Source: Streptantibioticus ferralitis
GTDB lineage: Bacteria > Actinomycetota > Actinomycetes > Streptomycetales > Streptomycetaceae
Reading direction: 5' to 3'
Assembly: GCF_029223525.1 (NCBI RefSeq)
Contig: NZ_JARHTQ010000026.1
Location: forward strand, 43,754-107,753
DNA length: 64,000 bases
The translations under genes and the position numbers were made by a program. Below are positions 1-9,189 of the stretch, in pieces. The notes under the pieces were generated by a model. The model worked only from the letters and a program-made list of their open reading frames with translations. It was not told the DNA's origin and searched no databases. Every line of letters begins with the position of its first letter. Within the stretch, counting starts at the first letter, position 1.

Positions 1-491
1 TCCGGGTTGACGGTGATGTCCACCCACGGTGCCCGCCCGGCGGCCTGTGCGGCGGCCAGTTCGGACGCGGCGTGGGTCAGGAAGGCGTCGAGGTCGGGAT
101 AGTCGGCGGGCCGGGGGCCGGAGAACCGCAGGGAGTCCATGGCGGCGTCGTCCCACAGCAGCCCGATCTCATGGGTGAGAGGCTGGGCGTCCTCGTAGGC
201 GTCCTCGAACGTCGCCCTCGCGATGACCTCGGGGTCCGCCAGCGGGATCACCGCCATGCTGACGTAGGCCGCTCCCGCCGCGGCGGTCTCCTCGCTCAGC
301 CGCGCCACGCCTATGTACACCGGGTGCTTGCCGTGCGGCACTCCACCGCACGTGGACCACTCCGCCGGGTCGGGTTCGCTGAACACCACGGCTCCGGCGA
401 CCACCAGGTCACCGGCGCGTTGGAACTCCTGGGGGCGGTCCCCCACGAACGTCACGTACTCGTCTGCGAGCTGCCACAGCAGCGCGTCCAA
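1..491 (-). CDS. Hypothetical protein, 3' end outside the window
   Basis: Seen: one minus-strand frame stays open from position 491 to the window edge, about 163 codons. It reads as protein (ALLWQLADEYVTFVGDRPQE at the N-terminus, then an acidic, Ala-rich soluble sequence). There is no ATG or GTG near the upstream end. The first suitable start is TTG at 491-489, about 8 bases past a -10-like hexamer, so a leaderless transcript is likely. No signal peptide, membrane helix or known catalytic motif is visible. I do not recognise the family. Inference: the promoter type suggests induction by DNA damage. A larger protein that starts further upstream is possible, because the frame is open past 600. 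Confidence 0.6.
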   Translation of the reverse strand, partial: MDALLWQLADEYVTFVGDRPQEFQRAGDLVVAGAVVFSEPDPAEWSTCGGVPHGKHPVYIGVARLSEETAAAGAAYVSMAVIPLADPEVIARATFEDAYEDAQPLTHEIGLLWDDAAMDSLRFSGPRPADYPDLDAFLTHAASELAAAQAAGRAPWVDITVNP

Positions 492-499
492 TGCCGCGG

Positions 500-522
500 A
501 TACTGTCAGACGACGCTGACAA
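500..522 (-). promoter_or_regulatory. RecA-NDp / PafBC-type promoter
   Basis: On the minus strand TTGTCAGCG is followed by 8 bases and then CAGTAT. This matches the actinobacterial LexA-independent DNA-damage promoter layout (TTGTCAGTG, N8, TANNNT). The -10 ends 8 bases before the TTG start of the gene at 1-491. TGTCAG and CTGACA also form a perfect 6+6 inverted repeat at 504-521. Confidence 0.5.
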
Positions 523-588
523 CGCCCGCCCCGGCCAACCGGCCTTCGTAGGACCAGCGTCGCTGGCCCTACCCCGCGAACCCCCGCC

Positions 589-1023
589 TCACGGCCATAC
601 CAGGCAGTACATCTGATGCCCCGTCTCATGACATCGCTGGGCGAAGTCCTGCCATTCGTGGAGCATTTGGTAGATCACGAAGGCGTCGCGGGGGCCCCGG
701 CGGTCGGGGACGGTGGACCAGATGAAGGCCGCGGCGCCCAGTTGTTCCTCGCCGGCCTTGCGGAGGGGCTCGACGACATTGACGGGAAGTTTCACCACGG
801 CGTAATCGGGGTGAAGGACGACGAGTTCCAGCGGTGGAACCTTGGCCAGGGGTATGCCCTCGATGCCGGTGAGCACCATCGCTGACATCGTTTCCGGTTT
901 GACCTTGGTAAACATGCCGTTGCCGAGTTCATCGCCACCGAGTTCCTCGGGGCGCATGGAGATCGGCACCCGAGCCGCTGTGGCGCCGTCGGGCGCGCCG
1001 AAATACTTGTAGGTCACCCCCAC
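589..1023 (-). CDS. Hypothetical protein
   Basis: A 144-residue soluble protein. The confident part begins VTYKYFGAPDGATAARVP and ends HQMYCLVWP. The open frame reaches back to 1311, but the upstream part is Gly/Arg-rich and looks like non-coding GC-rich sequence. I chose GTG at 1023 because AGGGG lies 7 bases upstream; GTG at 1017 is an alternative. The central region (MSAMVLTGIEGIPLAKVPPL, then LELVVLHPDYAVVKLPVN) is hydrophobic but too short and broken for a clear membrane segment. I recognise no domain. It sits about 100 bp upstream of the other unknown minus gene and could be in the same functional group. Divergent from hemL. Confidence 0.65.
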   Translation of the reverse strand: MGVTYKYFGAPDGATAARVPISMRPEELGGDELGNGMFTKVKPETMSAMVLTGIEGIPLAKVPPLELVVLHPDYAVVKLPVNVVEPLRKAGEEQLGAAAFIWSTVPDRRGPRDAFVIYQMLHEWQDFAQRCHETGHQMYCLVWP

Positions 1024-1277
1024 TCGGCCACCCCTGTTTCCACCCTCCGTGGCTCGCTGGCGCCCCGTTCCAGTGGTTCGGCGCCGTTTGCCGGTGGGGC
1101 GGGCGTGCTGGGGTTCACGGTCGCCCGTCCCCTCGCCCAGTTCGCCACCTGGCTGCATTTCACTACCCGACCATTCGCAAGCCCAACCGCGCAACCCGAT
1201 CATCGTCTCAGATACGAGGTCGAGACCTGATGATGAAACGCCCGGCCCGGCGAAACGGTTCAAGCCTCTGAGACCAT

Positions 1278-2597
1278 GTGTATGTGAGCATTCCCTACGC
1301 GTACGAAGCACCAGTCTCGCAGACCCTCTTCGACCGGGCTGCCGCTGTGACGCCTGGTGGCGTGAACTCTCCGGTCCGCGCCTTCCGGGCGGTGGGTGGT
1401 ACGCCCCGTTTCATGGTGTCCGGTACCGGTCCCTACCTCACCGATGCCGATGGCCGGGAATATGTTGACCTGGTGTGCTCGTGGGGACCGATGATCCTCG
1501 GGCACGCGCACCCGGCCGTGCTCGAAGCGGTACAGGCCGCCGTAGCGCGCGGTACGTCCTTCGGCACGCCCGGTCAGGGCGAGGTCGAGCTGGCGGAGGA
1601 GATCGTGGCCCGGGTGGCGCCGGTCGAGCAGGTGCGCCTGGTCTCGTCGGGCACCGAGGCGACGATGTCGGCGATCCGGCTGGCCCGCGGGTTCACCGGC
1701 CGGGCGAAGGTGATCAAGTTCGCGGGCTGCTACCACGGGCATGTGGACGCGCTGCTGGCGGCGGCGGGCTCGGGGGTGGCGACCTTCGGCCTGCCGGACA
1801 CCCCGGGCGTGACCGGCGCCCAGGCGGGCGAGACCATCGTGCTGCCGTACAACGACCTCGACGCGGTACGGACGGCCTTCGCGGCGCACCCGGGCGAGAT
1901 CGCCTGTGTGATCACCGAGGCCTCGCCGGGGAACATGGGCGTGGTGCCGCCGCTGCCCGGCTTCAACCAGGGCTTGGCCGACCTGTGTCGCGACAACGGC
2001 GCGTTGTACATCTCCGACGAGGTGATGACCGGCTTCCGCGTCTCGAAGGCGGGCTGGTTCGGGATCGACGGGGTCACCGCGGACCTGATGACCTTCGGCA
2101 AGGTGATGGGCGGCGGCTTCCCGGCGGCGGCGTTCGGCGGGCGCGCCGATGTGATGGCGCACCTCGCCCCGGCCGGGCCGGTCTACCAGGCGGGCACGCT
2201 GTCCGGTAACCCGGTGGCGACGGCGGCGGGCCTGGCGCAGCTCCGGCTGCTGGACGACGCGGTGTACGGGCGGGTGGACGCGGTGGCGGCCCAGGTGGCG
2301 TCGTTGGTCGGCGACGCGCTGGCCAAGGCGGGCGTACCGCACCGGGTGCAGACCGCGGGCAATATGTTCTCGGTCTTCTTCACCGAGGAGCCGGTCACCA
2401 ACTTCGACGAGGCCAGGGCCCAGCAGTCGTACCGTTTCATCCCCTTCTTCCACTCGATGCTGGCGCAGGGCGTCTATCTGCCGCCGTCGGCGTTCGAGTC
2501 GTGGTTCGTCTCCTCGTCGCACGACGACGCGGCGATCGAGCGGATCGCGGCGGCGCTTCCGGCCGCCGCCACAGCAGCGGCGGAGGCCACCCAGTGA
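1278..2597 (+). CDS. hemL: Glutamate-1-semialdehyde 2,1-aminomutase
   Basis: PLP-dependent class III aminotransferase fold that isomerises glutamate-1-semialdehyde to 5-aminolevulinate, the last C5-pathway step before porphobilinogen; cytosolic. At 439 aa it is the usual length. Seen: N-terminal [12 protein letters not shown] and [12 protein letters not shown], the [15 protein letters not shown] phosphate-binding segment (about 123-137), SDEVMTGFR with the PLP-nitrogen Asp247, and the Schiff-base Lys275 in [11 protein letters not shown]. Start: GTG 1278, with an alternative in-frame GTG at 1284; neither has a strong ribosome site. The stop overlaps the next gene's GTG by 4 bp, so the two are translationally coupled. 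Heme supply next to cytochrome c maturation genes makes functional sense. Confidence 0.96.
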   Translation: MYVSIPYAYEAPVSQTLFDRAAAVTPGGVNSPVRAFRAVGGTPRFMVSGTGPYLTDADGREYVDLVCSWGPMILGHAHPAVLEAVQAAVARGTSFGTPGQGEVELAEEIVARVAPVEQVRLVSSGTEATMSAIRLARGFTGRAKVIKFAGCYHGHVDALLAAAGSGVATFGLPDTPGVTGAQAGETIVLPYNDLDAVRTAFAAHPGEIACVITEASPGNMGVVPPLPGFNQGLADLCRDNGALYISDEVMTGFRVSKAGWFGIDGVTADLMTFGKVMGGGFPAAAFGGRADVMAHLAPAGPVYQAGTLSGNPVATAAGLAQLRLLDDAVYGRVDAVAAQVASLVGDALAKAGVPHRVQTAGNMFSVFFTEEPVTNFDEARAQQSYRFIPFFHSMLAQGVYLPPSAFESWFVSSSHDDAAIERIAAALPAAATAAAEATQ

Positions 2598-3274
2598 CCG
2601 ACAATCAGGACATCACGGTTGTCCATCTGATGCGCCACGGCGAGGTGCACAATCCGGAAGGCGTGCTCTATGGCCGCCTGCCCGGCTATCACCTCTCCGA
2701 ACTGGGCCGGAAGATGGCAGACCGGGTCGCCGAGCATCTGGCGGACCGCGACATCCGGTATGTCGTCGCCTCGCCGCTGGAGCGGGCGCAGGAGACCGCG
2801 GCGCCGATCGCCGCCGCCCACGAGCTGGCCGTGGCCACCGACGAACGGCTGATCGAGGCGGACAACGTCTTCCAGGGCAAGACCTTCGGCGTCGGCGACG
2901 GCGCCCTGAAGAAACCGGCAAACTGGAAATATCTGACAAACCCCTTCAAGCCAAGCTGGGGTGAGCCGTACATCGAGCAGGTCGTACGGATGATGGCGGC
3001 GCTCGGCGCGGCACGGGACGCGGCGCGCGGCCACGAAGCGGTGTGCGTCAGCCACCAGTTGCCGATCTGGGTGGTGCGCAGCTTCGCGGAGCGGCGGCGG
3101 CTGTGGCACGACCCGCGCAAGCGGCAGTGCACGCTGGCCAGCCTGACCAGCTTCACGTACCGCGGCGACAAGATCGTTTCGGTGGGGTACAGCGAGCCCG
3201 CCCGCGATCTGGTGCCCGCGCATCTGCTGGCGGGTGCAAAGGCCAAGGGGGGCGCGAAGGGCTTCGGGGCCTAG
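2594..3274 (+). CDS. Histidine phosphatase (phosphoglycerate mutase-like)
   Basis: A 226-aa member of the histidine phosphatase superfamily. Seen: the phosphohistidine motif LMRHGE (His15), a second catalytic His154 in VSHQLP, and the substrate-side RAQETA at 65-70. The acidic general acid is probably in RLIEADN. Family knowledge: members remove phosphate from sugars, cofactors or proteins; the fold does not reveal the substrate, and this is not the dedicated glycolytic Gpm. GTG start overlaps the hemL stop (GTGA), with GGAGG 8 bases upstream. A perfect 24-bp palindrome follows the stop. Confidence 0.88.
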   Translation: MTDNQDITVVHLMRHGEVHNPEGVLYGRLPGYHLSELGRKMADRVAEHLADRDIRYVVASPLERAQETAAPIAAAHELAVATDERLIEADNVFQGKTFGVGDGALKKPANWKYLTNPFKPSWGEPYIEQVVRMMAALGAARDAARGHEAVCVSHQLPIWVVRSFAERRRLWHDPRKRQCTLASLTSFTYRGDKIVSVGYSEPARDLVPAHLLAGAKAKGGAKGFGA

Positions 3275-3279
3275 CGGGC

Positions 3280-3303
3280 CCGCGGGGCTTCGAAGCCCCG
3301 CGG
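3280..3303 (+). terminator. Hairpin terminator after the phosphatase gene
   Basis: Perfect 12+12 palindrome (CCGCGGGGCTTC then its complement) beginning 5 bases after the stop. No T-run, as is common for actinobacterial terminators. Confidence 0.55.
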
Positions 3304-3421
3304 TATTGATTCCATGAAGAACATGTAGCGGCCGGATGGCGATTTCCCGCCACTCGGCCGCAGTGTGATTTTCCGCCAACTGGCCAGGAACCATGGGACG
3401 GAGCGTGCCGTCTTATCCCGC

Positions 3422-3444
3422 GTGAGTGCGCATTGCGCACTCAC
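3422..3444. promoter_or_regulatory. 23-bp perfect palindrome, candidate operator
   Basis: Arms GTGAGTGCGCA and TGCGCACTCAC around a single T, 51 bases before the lipoprotein start at 3496. Length and symmetry fit a dimeric repressor site such as those of TetR or GntR proteins. No regulator gene is adjacent. Confidence 0.45.
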
Positions 3445-3495
3445 AGTGATGTGACGACGGCAGTAGAAACACGACCGCGGACGGCGGGAAACAGC

Positions 3496-4725
3496 ATGCG
3501 TTCGATGACCCGGAGGGGCTTGCTCACTTTGACCGCGGGGGCCGCCGTGGGAGCGGCCGCCGGATGCTCCAGCAGCAACTCGTCCAAACCCGACACGGCC
3601 GCGCCGGCGGGCGGCGGCTCCGCGGGCCCGAGTCAACCCGCGGGCACGCCGATAGGCGACGGCTCGACCTCCGACACCGGACCGCAGCCCTTCCAGCCGG
3701 CCGCGGAGCGGCTGGAACCCGGGCAGACGCCCCCGCAGTTCGTGATCTTCTCCTGGGACGGCGCGGGCGAACTCGACAACGGCCTGTTCCAGCGGTTCCG
3801 TAAGCTCGCCCAGGACCACAACGCGAAGATGACCTTCTTCCTCTCCGGCCTGTACTGCCTGCCGGAGTCGAAGAAGCACCTGTACCGGCCGCCGAACAAC
3901 CCGGTGGGCGCCTCCGCGATCGGGTACTTCAGCGACCAGCACATCAAGATGACCCTTGAGCAGGTGCGCAACGCGTGGCTGGAGGGCCACGAGATAGGCA
4001 CCCACTTCAACGGCCACTTCTGTGACGGCCACGGCTCGGTCGGCAAGTGGACCCCAACCCAGTGGGAGAGCGAGACCCAGCAGGCCGTCGACTTCGTCAC
4101 CAAGTGGAGGACGAACACCGGCTTCACCGATGTGCAGTCGCTGCCGTTCGACTACCGCAAGGAAATGGTCGGCGGCCGCACCCCGTGCCTGCTCGGTCAG
4201 GACAACTGGCTGCCGACCGCGAAGAAGCTCGGCTTCCGCTATGACGCCAGTTCGCCCGGCGGCCTGCAGATCTGGCCGACGAAGAAGCACGGCATATGGG
4301 ACCTCCCGCTGCAGCAAATACCCTTCCCGGGGCGGAAGTTCGAAGTCCTGTCGATGGACTTCAACATGTTGTACAACCAGTCGCAGAACGCCACAAAGAG
4401 TGACCCGCGCAACTATCCCGGCTGGCGCGAGCAGGCGACCGGGTCTTATGTCGGCGGTTTCCAGCGCGCATACGAAACCAACCGCGCGCCCTTCTACATC
4501 GGCAACCACTTCGAGCAGTGGAACGGCGGCATATACATGGACGCCGTCGAGGAAGCCTTCAAGCAGATCGCGGACGAGAAACGGCAGGACGTCCGACTGG
4601 TCTCGTTCAAGCAGTACGTGAACTGGCTGGATGCCCAGGACCCCCGGCTGCTGGCCAAGCTGCGCACCCTGAACGTCGGCGAGAAGCCCAAGGAAGGCTG
4701 GCAGGCCTTCACCCAGAACGTCTGA
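3496..4725 (+). CDS. NodB-fold polysaccharide deacetylase-like lipoprotein
   Basis: 409 aa. The N-terminus carries a twin-arginine motif (TRRGLLTL) and a lipobox (AAGC, Cys24), so a Tat-exported lipoprotein is likely. It is followed by a low-complexity Ser/Gly/Pro linker to about residue 70. The body has the polysaccharide deacetylase layout: FSWDGAGE in place of the usual TFDDG, keeping the metal-binding Asp, then EIGTHFNGHFC with the HxxxH metal pair. Family knowledge: NodB enzymes remove acetyl groups from peptidoglycan or other glycans. The first Asp of motif 1 is Trp here, so activity could be altered. Start: ATG with GCGGGAA upstream; the in-frame GTG at 3433 lies inside the upstream palindrome and is less likely. 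A terminator hairpin follows. Confidence 0.8.
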   Translation: MRSMTRRGLLTLTAGAAVGAAAGCSSSNSSKPDTAAPAGGGSAGPSQPAGTPIGDGSTSDTGPQPFQPAAERLEPGQTPPQFVIFSWDGAGELDNGLFQRFRKLAQDHNAKMTFFLSGLYCLPESKKHLYRPPNNPVGASAIGYFSDQHIKMTLEQVRNAWLEGHEIGTHFNGHFCDGHGSVGKWTPTQWESETQQAVDFVTKWRTNTGFTDVQSLPFDYRKEMVGGRTPCLLGQDNWLPTAKKLGFRYDASSPGGLQIWPTKKHGIWDLPLQQIPFPGRKFEVLSMDFNMLYNQSQNATKSDPRNYPGWREQATGSYVGGFQRAYETNRAPFYIGNHFEQWNGGIYMDAVEEAFKQIADEKRQDVRLVSFKQYVNWLDAQDPRLLAKLRTLNVGEKPKEGWQAFTQNV

Positions 4726-4743
4726 CCCGCGCGACTGCCCCGC

Positions 4744-4776
4744 CCCCGCCACGCCTCGCGGGTGGCGGGGCGTTTT
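4744..4776 (+). terminator. Rho-independent terminator
   Basis: Stem CCCCGCCAC / GTGGCGGGG (9 bp, 9-nt loop) followed by CGTTTT, 18 bases after the deacetylase-like gene. Confidence 0.75.
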
Positions 4777-4853
4777 AGCTGGTGGGCAGGGACTTGTAGG
4801 GCAATGTCGGGGGGTGCTAAAGGGCGCCGGAACTCCCATGCGAAACTTTTCAC

Positions 4854-5471
4854 ATGAGTCTGACGCGCCTCCCGCAATCGGGCCCCCGCCGCCGCGCCGC
4901 CGCGCTGGTCACGGGAGCCGCCCTGGTGCTGGCCCTTGCCGGGTGCGGATCGATGTCCGGCGGGTCGTCGTCGGGCTCGTCGGACACCAAGTTCGTCCAG
5001 GGCACCGGCCAGATCACCACGGTGTCCAAGGCCGACCGGCCCACCGCGCCTGACATCTCCGGCAAATCGGTCGACGGTCAGCAGTTGTCGCTGTCCCAGT
5101 ACAAGGGCAAGGTCATCGTCCTCAACGTCTGGGGCTCGTGGTGCGACCCGTGCCGCGCCGAGGCTCCCAACCTCGCCCAGGTCGCCAAGGACACCGCGGC
5201 CAAGGGCGTGCAGTTCGTCGGCATCAACATCCGCGACTACGACACCGCGCAGTCCAAGAGCTTCGAGCGCAGCTTCGGGATCACCTATCCGAGCTTCTTC
5301 GACCCGGACGGCAAGCTGCTGGTGAAGTTCCCGCGCGGCAGCCTGCCCCCGCAGTCCATCCCCACCACCTTGATCATCGACCGTGACCAGAAGATCGCGG
5401 TACGCGCGCTCAAGGCGCTCACCACCGACGACCTGCGCAAGGCGCTCGACCCGATCGTCGCGGAGAAGTGA
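4854..5471 (+). CDS. resA: ResA/TlpA-like thiol-disulfide oxidoreductase, lipoprotein
   Basis: 205 aa. Arg-rich N-terminus, hydrophobic helix and lipobox LAGC (Cys31), so it is anchored on the outer face of the membrane. A thioredoxin fold follows with the active site WCDPC (Cys97, Cys100) and the cis-proline loop [11 protein letters not shown]. Family knowledge: ResA reduces the CXXCH cysteines of apocytochrome c before heme attachment and is itself re-reduced by CcdA, encoded next. The start lacks a clear ribosome site (TTTTCAC immediately upstream). It opens the four-gene cytochrome c maturation operon. Confidence 0.92.
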   Translation: MSLTRLPQSGPRRRAAALVTGAALVLALAGCGSMSGGSSSGSSDTKFVQGTGQITTVSKADRPTAPDISGKSVDGQQLSLSQYKGKVIVLNVWGSWCDPCRAEAPNLAQVAKDTAAKGVQFVGINIRDYDTAQSKSFERSFGITYPSFFDPDGKLLVKFPRGSLPPQSIPTTLIIDRDQKIAVRALKALTTDDLRKALDPIVAEK

Positions 5472-5472
5472 C

Positions 5473-6240
5473 GTGACCTTCCTGGCCGCCGCCGGCACCG
5501 CGCCCAACCAGACCGTGATGTCCGGGGCGCTGCTGCTGGCCATCCCCGTCGCGCTCATCGGCGGTCTGGTCTCCTTCTTCTCGCCCTGTGTGCTGCCGCT
5601 GGTGCCCGGTTACCTCTCCTATGTGACGGGGGTCTCCGGCGCCGATCTGGGCGACGCCAAGCGGGGTCGGATGGCGGCCGGGGCCGCGCTGTTCGTGCTG
5701 GGCTTCACCGCCGTGTTCGTCTCCGGCGGCGCGTTCTTCGGCTTCTTCGGCACCACCCTCCAGGCGCACAAGGACGTCATCACCAAGGTGCTGGGCGTCC
5801 TCACCATCCTGCTCGGGGTGGCCTTCATGGGGCTGGTACCGGGCTTGTTCCAGCGCGAGTTCCGGCTGCACAAGCGCCCGGCCGTCGGGCTGGCCGGGGC
5901 GCCGGTGCTCGGTGTGCTGTTCGGGCTCGGCTGGACGCCGTGCCTGGGGCCGACGCTCTCCGCGGTCAACGCGCTGTCGATCAACCAGGCGAGCGCGGGC
6001 CGCGGTGCGCTGCTCACCGCCGTCTACTGCGTCGGCCTGGGGCTGCCGTTCATCCTGGCCGCGATAGCGTTCCGGCGGGCGCTCGGCGCCTTCGCGGTCG
6101 TCAAACGGCACTACGCCTGGGTGATGCGGATCGGCGGCGGCATGCTCGTCGCGGTCGGTGTGCTGCTGGTGACGGGGGCCTGGGACCGGATCGTCTACCA
6201 GATGCAGATCTGGGCCACCGGCTTCAATGTGGGGATCTGA
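5473..6240 (+). CDS. ccdA: CcdA cytochrome c biogenesis thiol transporter
   Basis: 255-aa polytopic membrane protein of the CcdA/DsbD-beta family with six predicted helices. The two conserved redox cysteines are in [14 protein letters not shown] (Cys39) and [10 protein letters not shown] (Cys157). Role: passes reducing equivalents from cytosolic thioredoxin to ResA outside the membrane. The start is GTG at 5473, one base after the resA stop, with GGAGAAG upstream; the frame extends further back inside resA but that part is a shadow. ResB follows 3 bp after the stop. Confidence 0.93.
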   Translation: MTFLAAAGTAPNQTVMSGALLLAIPVALIGGLVSFFSPCVLPLVPGYLSYVTGVSGADLGDAKRGRMAAGAALFVLGFTAVFVSGGAFFGFFGTTLQAHKDVITKVLGVLTILLGVAFMGLVPGLFQREFRLHKRPAVGLAGAPVLGVLFGLGWTPCLGPTLSAVNALSINQASAGRGALLTAVYCVGLGLPFILAAIAFRRALGAFAVVKRHYAWVMRIGGGMLVAVGVLLVTGAWDRIVYQMQIWATGFNVGI

Positions 6241-6243
6241 TCA

Positions 6244-7977
6244 ATGAGCACGACGGACACCGGCACCGGTACGGGTGTGGACGACGCCGCCGAGGCGCTG
6301 AGCACCGCGCCGCGTGAGGACGGCGACACCGCCGGCGGCAGCCCGAACCTGCCCAGGCTCGGCGTCCTCGGCTGGCTCCGCTGGTTCTGGCGGCAGCTGA
6401 CCTCGATGCGGGTCGCGCTGATCCTGCTGTTCCTGCTCTCACTGGCGGCGATCCCCGGCTCGCTCGTCCCGCAGGAAGGCGTCGACCCGGTCAAGGTCGC
6501 GGACTTCCTCAAGGCCCACACCACGCTCGGCCCGATCTACACGAAGCTCGGACTGTTCCACGTCTACAGCTCGGTGTGGTTCTCGGCGATCTACATCCTG
6601 CTGTTCGTCTCGCTGGCGGGCTGCATCATCCCGCGCAGCTGGCAGTTCGTCGGCCAGCTGCGCTCGCAGCCGCCGCGCGCCCCGCGCAAGCTGGACCGGA
6701 TGCCCGCCTACTCGACCTGGCGTACCCAGGCCGAGCCGGAGGCGGTCCTGGCATCGGCCCGGGACACCCTGCGCGCACGGCGCTACCGGGTCGCGCCCGG
6801 CGAGGAATCGGTCGCCGCCGAGAAGGGCTATCTGCGCGAGGCCGGCAACCTGCTGTTCCACATCGCGCTGTTCGGCATGCTGATCGCCTTCGCCGTCGGC
6901 ACGCTCTACAAGTCGGACGGCAACAAGCTGGTCGTCACCGGTGGCGGCTTCACCAACAACCAGACGCAGTACGACGACCTCAAGCACGGCGCCTTCTTCG
7001 AGCCGGACAACATGGCCCCGTTCGGCTTCACGCTCAACGCGTTCCACGCCACGTACGAGAGGTCAGGACCGCAGAAGGGCACCCCGCGCAGCTACGCCGC
7101 CGACGTCACGTACTTCGGTGCCGACGGCAAGGACCACCAGCGGACCATCCATGTCAACGAGCCGCTGGAAGTGGCGGGCAACAAGGTCTATCTGACCTCC
7201 CACGGCTACTCGACGGTGGTGACGGTCAAGGACGGCCAGGGCAACGTCGCCTACCACGGCCCGGTGCCGTTCCTGCCGCTGGACGGCAACGTCACCTCGC
7301 AGGGCGTCATCAAGGTGCCGGATGCCGTGGGCAAGGACGGCAAGCGCGACCAGCTGGGCTTCGCCGGACTGTTCACCCCGACGATGGCGATCGACCCGGT
7401 GAACGGCCCGCACTCGACCTTCCCGGCGCTGGACCGCCCCGCGCTGTTCCTCTCCGCGTACCACGGTGACCTCGGCATGGACAGCGGGCTGGCGCAGAAC
7501 GTCTACCAGCTCGACACCAGCAACAAGAACCTCCAGCAGTTCAAGGACGCCAAGGGCACCCCGATCAAGGCCCTGATGGTGCCCGGCGACACCTGGACGC
7601 TGCCGAACGGTGCCGGATCGATCACCCTCAACCGCATCGACCAGTGGGCCAACTTCGAGATCGTCTACCAGCCGGGCAACTCGCTGGCCCTCACCAGCGC
7701 CGTGTGCATGCTGATCGGGCTCGCCGGTTCGCTGTTCATCCAGCGCCGCCGGGTCTGGGTACGGGCGCGGCGTACGGAGGACGGGCACACCCTGGTCGAG
7801 TTGGCCGGGCTCGGCCGCAGCGAGTCGCGGAAGGTCGCCGAGGAGCTGGCCGTGCTGGTGACGGCCGTGCACGCCGAGGCACCCACCGCGGCCGAAGAAC
7901 CGCAAGAAGCCCAGCCGGATTCCGTGCCATCAGATTCCCTGCCACATGAGGACCACTCGGACAAGGAGCAGGCGTGA
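6244..7977 (+). CDS. resB: ResB cytochrome c synthase subunit
   Basis: 577 aa, normal for actinobacterial ResB. Cytosolic acidic N-terminus, then membrane helices near 55-75, 105-127 and 195-215, a large extracytoplasmic domain, a final helix near 475-495 and a cytosolic Glu/Ala-rich tail. Family signatures seen: WFWRQLTSMRVALILLFLLS and FSAIYILLFVSLAGCIIPR. Role: with CcsA forms the System II heme lyase that exports heme and ligates it to cytochrome c. The stop overlaps the ccsA GTG by 4 bp, which supports stoichiometric translation of the two partners. Confidence 0.94.
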   Translation: MSTTDTGTGTGVDDAAEALSTAPREDGDTAGGSPNLPRLGVLGWLRWFWRQLTSMRVALILLFLLSLAAIPGSLVPQEGVDPVKVADFLKAHTTLGPIYTKLGLFHVYSSVWFSAIYILLFVSLAGCIIPRSWQFVGQLRSQPPRAPRKLDRMPAYSTWRTQAEPEAVLASARDTLRARRYRVAPGEESVAAEKGYLREAGNLLFHIALFGMLIAFAVGTLYKSDGNKLVVTGGGFTNNQTQYDDLKHGAFFEPDNMAPFGFTLNAFHATYERSGPQKGTPRSYAADVTYFGADGKDHQRTIHVNEPLEVAGNKVYLTSHGYSTVVTVKDGQGNVAYHGPVPFLPLDGNVTSQGVIKVPDAVGKDGKRDQLGFAGLFTPTMAIDPVNGPHSTFPALDRPALFLSAYHGDLGMDSGLAQNVYQLDTSNKNLQQFKDAKGTPIKALMVPGDTWTLPNGAGSITLNRIDQWANFEIVYQPGNSLALTSAVCMLIGLAGSLFIQRRRVWVRARRTEDGHTLVELAGLGRSESRKVAEELAVLVTAVHAEAPTAAEEPQEAQPDSVPSDSLPHEDHSDKEQA

Positions 7978-9050
7978 ACATCGCTGCCGGGGTCAACGAG
8001 CACATGGCCCAAATCAGCAACTACCTGGTCTATTCGGCCATGGCCGTCTACACCCTGGCCTTCCTCGCACACATCACCGAGTGGATCTTCGGCAGCCGCA
8101 GCCGGGTGGGCCGCACCGCGCGAGCGGTGGCCGCTCCGGCCGCCACCGCGTCGGCTCCGGCGGTGCGGGTCAAGCAGCGCGGCGGCGGTACGGCGGTGCT
8201 CGACCGTCCGAAGGTCGTCACCCGTGACGCGTCCGAGGACCGCGGCGCCACCGACGGTCCCGGAGCCGCGGGCGGCAGCGAGAAGGGCGACCTCTACGGC
8301 CGGATCGCGATCTCGCTGACCACGCTGGCGTTCCTGCTGCACGTAGGCGGGGTGCTCGCCCGCGCGCTGTCCGTGGGCAGGGCGCCGTGGGGCAACATGT
8401 ACGAGTTCTCCGTCGCCCTGGGCATGGTCGCGGTGGGCGTGTACCTCGCGCTGCTGGCGCTCGGCAAGAACGTCCGCTGGGTCGGCCTGTTCCTGATCAC
8501 CTCCGTCCTGCTCGACCTGGGGCTGGCGGTCACGGTGCTCTACGCCGACTCCGACCAGCTCGTGCCCGCGCTGCACTCGTACTGGCTGTGGATCCACGTC
8601 AGTTGCGCCATCATCTGCGGCGCGGTACTCCACCTGGGGGCGCTGGCGACGCTGCTCTACCTGTTCCGTGACGGCTACGAGGTGCGGCAGGCACAGGGGC
8701 GTCTCGGCAAGCTGGACTCCATGATGGAGCGGCTGCCCGCGGCGGCGTCGCTCGACAAGTTCGCGTACCGGATCAACGCGGCGATCTTCCCGCTGTGGAC
8801 GTTCACCATCATCGCCGGATCCATCTGGGCCGAGTCGGCGTGGGGCCGCTACTGGGGCTGGGACCCCACCGAGACCTGGTCGTTCATCACCTGGGTCGCC
8901 TACGCCTGCTACCTGCACGCTCGCGCGACCGCGGGCTGGAAGGGCCGCAAGGCGGCGTACCTGTGCCTGATCGCCTTCGGCTGCTACCTCTTCAACTTCT
9001 ACTGCGTCAACATCTTCATCGTCGGCAAGCACAGCTACGCCGGGCTGTAA
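7974..9050 (+). CDS. ccsA: CcsA/ResC cytochrome c synthase subunit
   Basis: 358-aa polytopic membrane protein of the heme-handling family. The tryptophan-rich WWD-type motif is present as WGRYWGWDPTETWSFITW (about 290-307), which binds heme at the outer face, and conserved histidines lie in flanking helices. A variable 60-residue cytosolic loop rich in Ala/Gly separates helix 1 from the core. GTG start with AAGGAG upstream, overlapping the resB stop. It is the last gene of the resA-ccdA-resB-ccsA operon; GC-rich hairpins follow. Confidence 0.95.
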   Translation: MNIAAGVNEHMAQISNYLVYSAMAVYTLAFLAHITEWIFGSRSRVGRTARAVAAPAATASAPAVRVKQRGGGTAVLDRPKVVTRDASEDRGATDGPGAAGGSEKGDLYGRIAISLTTLAFLLHVGGVLARALSVGRAPWGNMYEFSVALGMVAVGVYLALLALGKNVRWVGLFLITSVLLDLGLAVTVLYADSDQLVPALHSYWLWIHVSCAIICGAVLHLGALATLLYLFRDGYEVRQAQGRLGKLDSMMERLPAAASLDKFAYRINAAIFPLWTFTIIAGSIWAESAWGRYWGWDPTETWSFITWVAYACYLHARATAGWKGRKAAYLCLIAFGCYLFNFYCVNIFIVGKHSYAGL

Positions 9051-9086
9051 GCCCGGCTGTAAGGGGACCTTTCCCGGCGCGGGGCG

Positions 9087-9187
9087 GTGTGGGGTCCGGG
9101 GCTTCGCCCCAGACCCCTTCCGGGGGCTCCGCCCCCGTCCCCGGCAAGCCCTTGGGGGCTGGGGCGCAGCCCCCGAACCAAGAAGCC
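9087..9187. repeat. GC-rich intergenic hairpin repeats
   Basis: Tandem short hairpins: GGGGCTTCGCCCC, GGGGGCTCCGCCCCC, and GGGGGCT paired with AGCCCCC. They fill the space between the convergent ccsA and phosphoesterase genes and probably stop transcription from both sides. The same G-tract/C-tract style recurs at 50330-50400 and 63916-64000. Confidence 0.6.
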
Positions 9188-9189
9188 CC

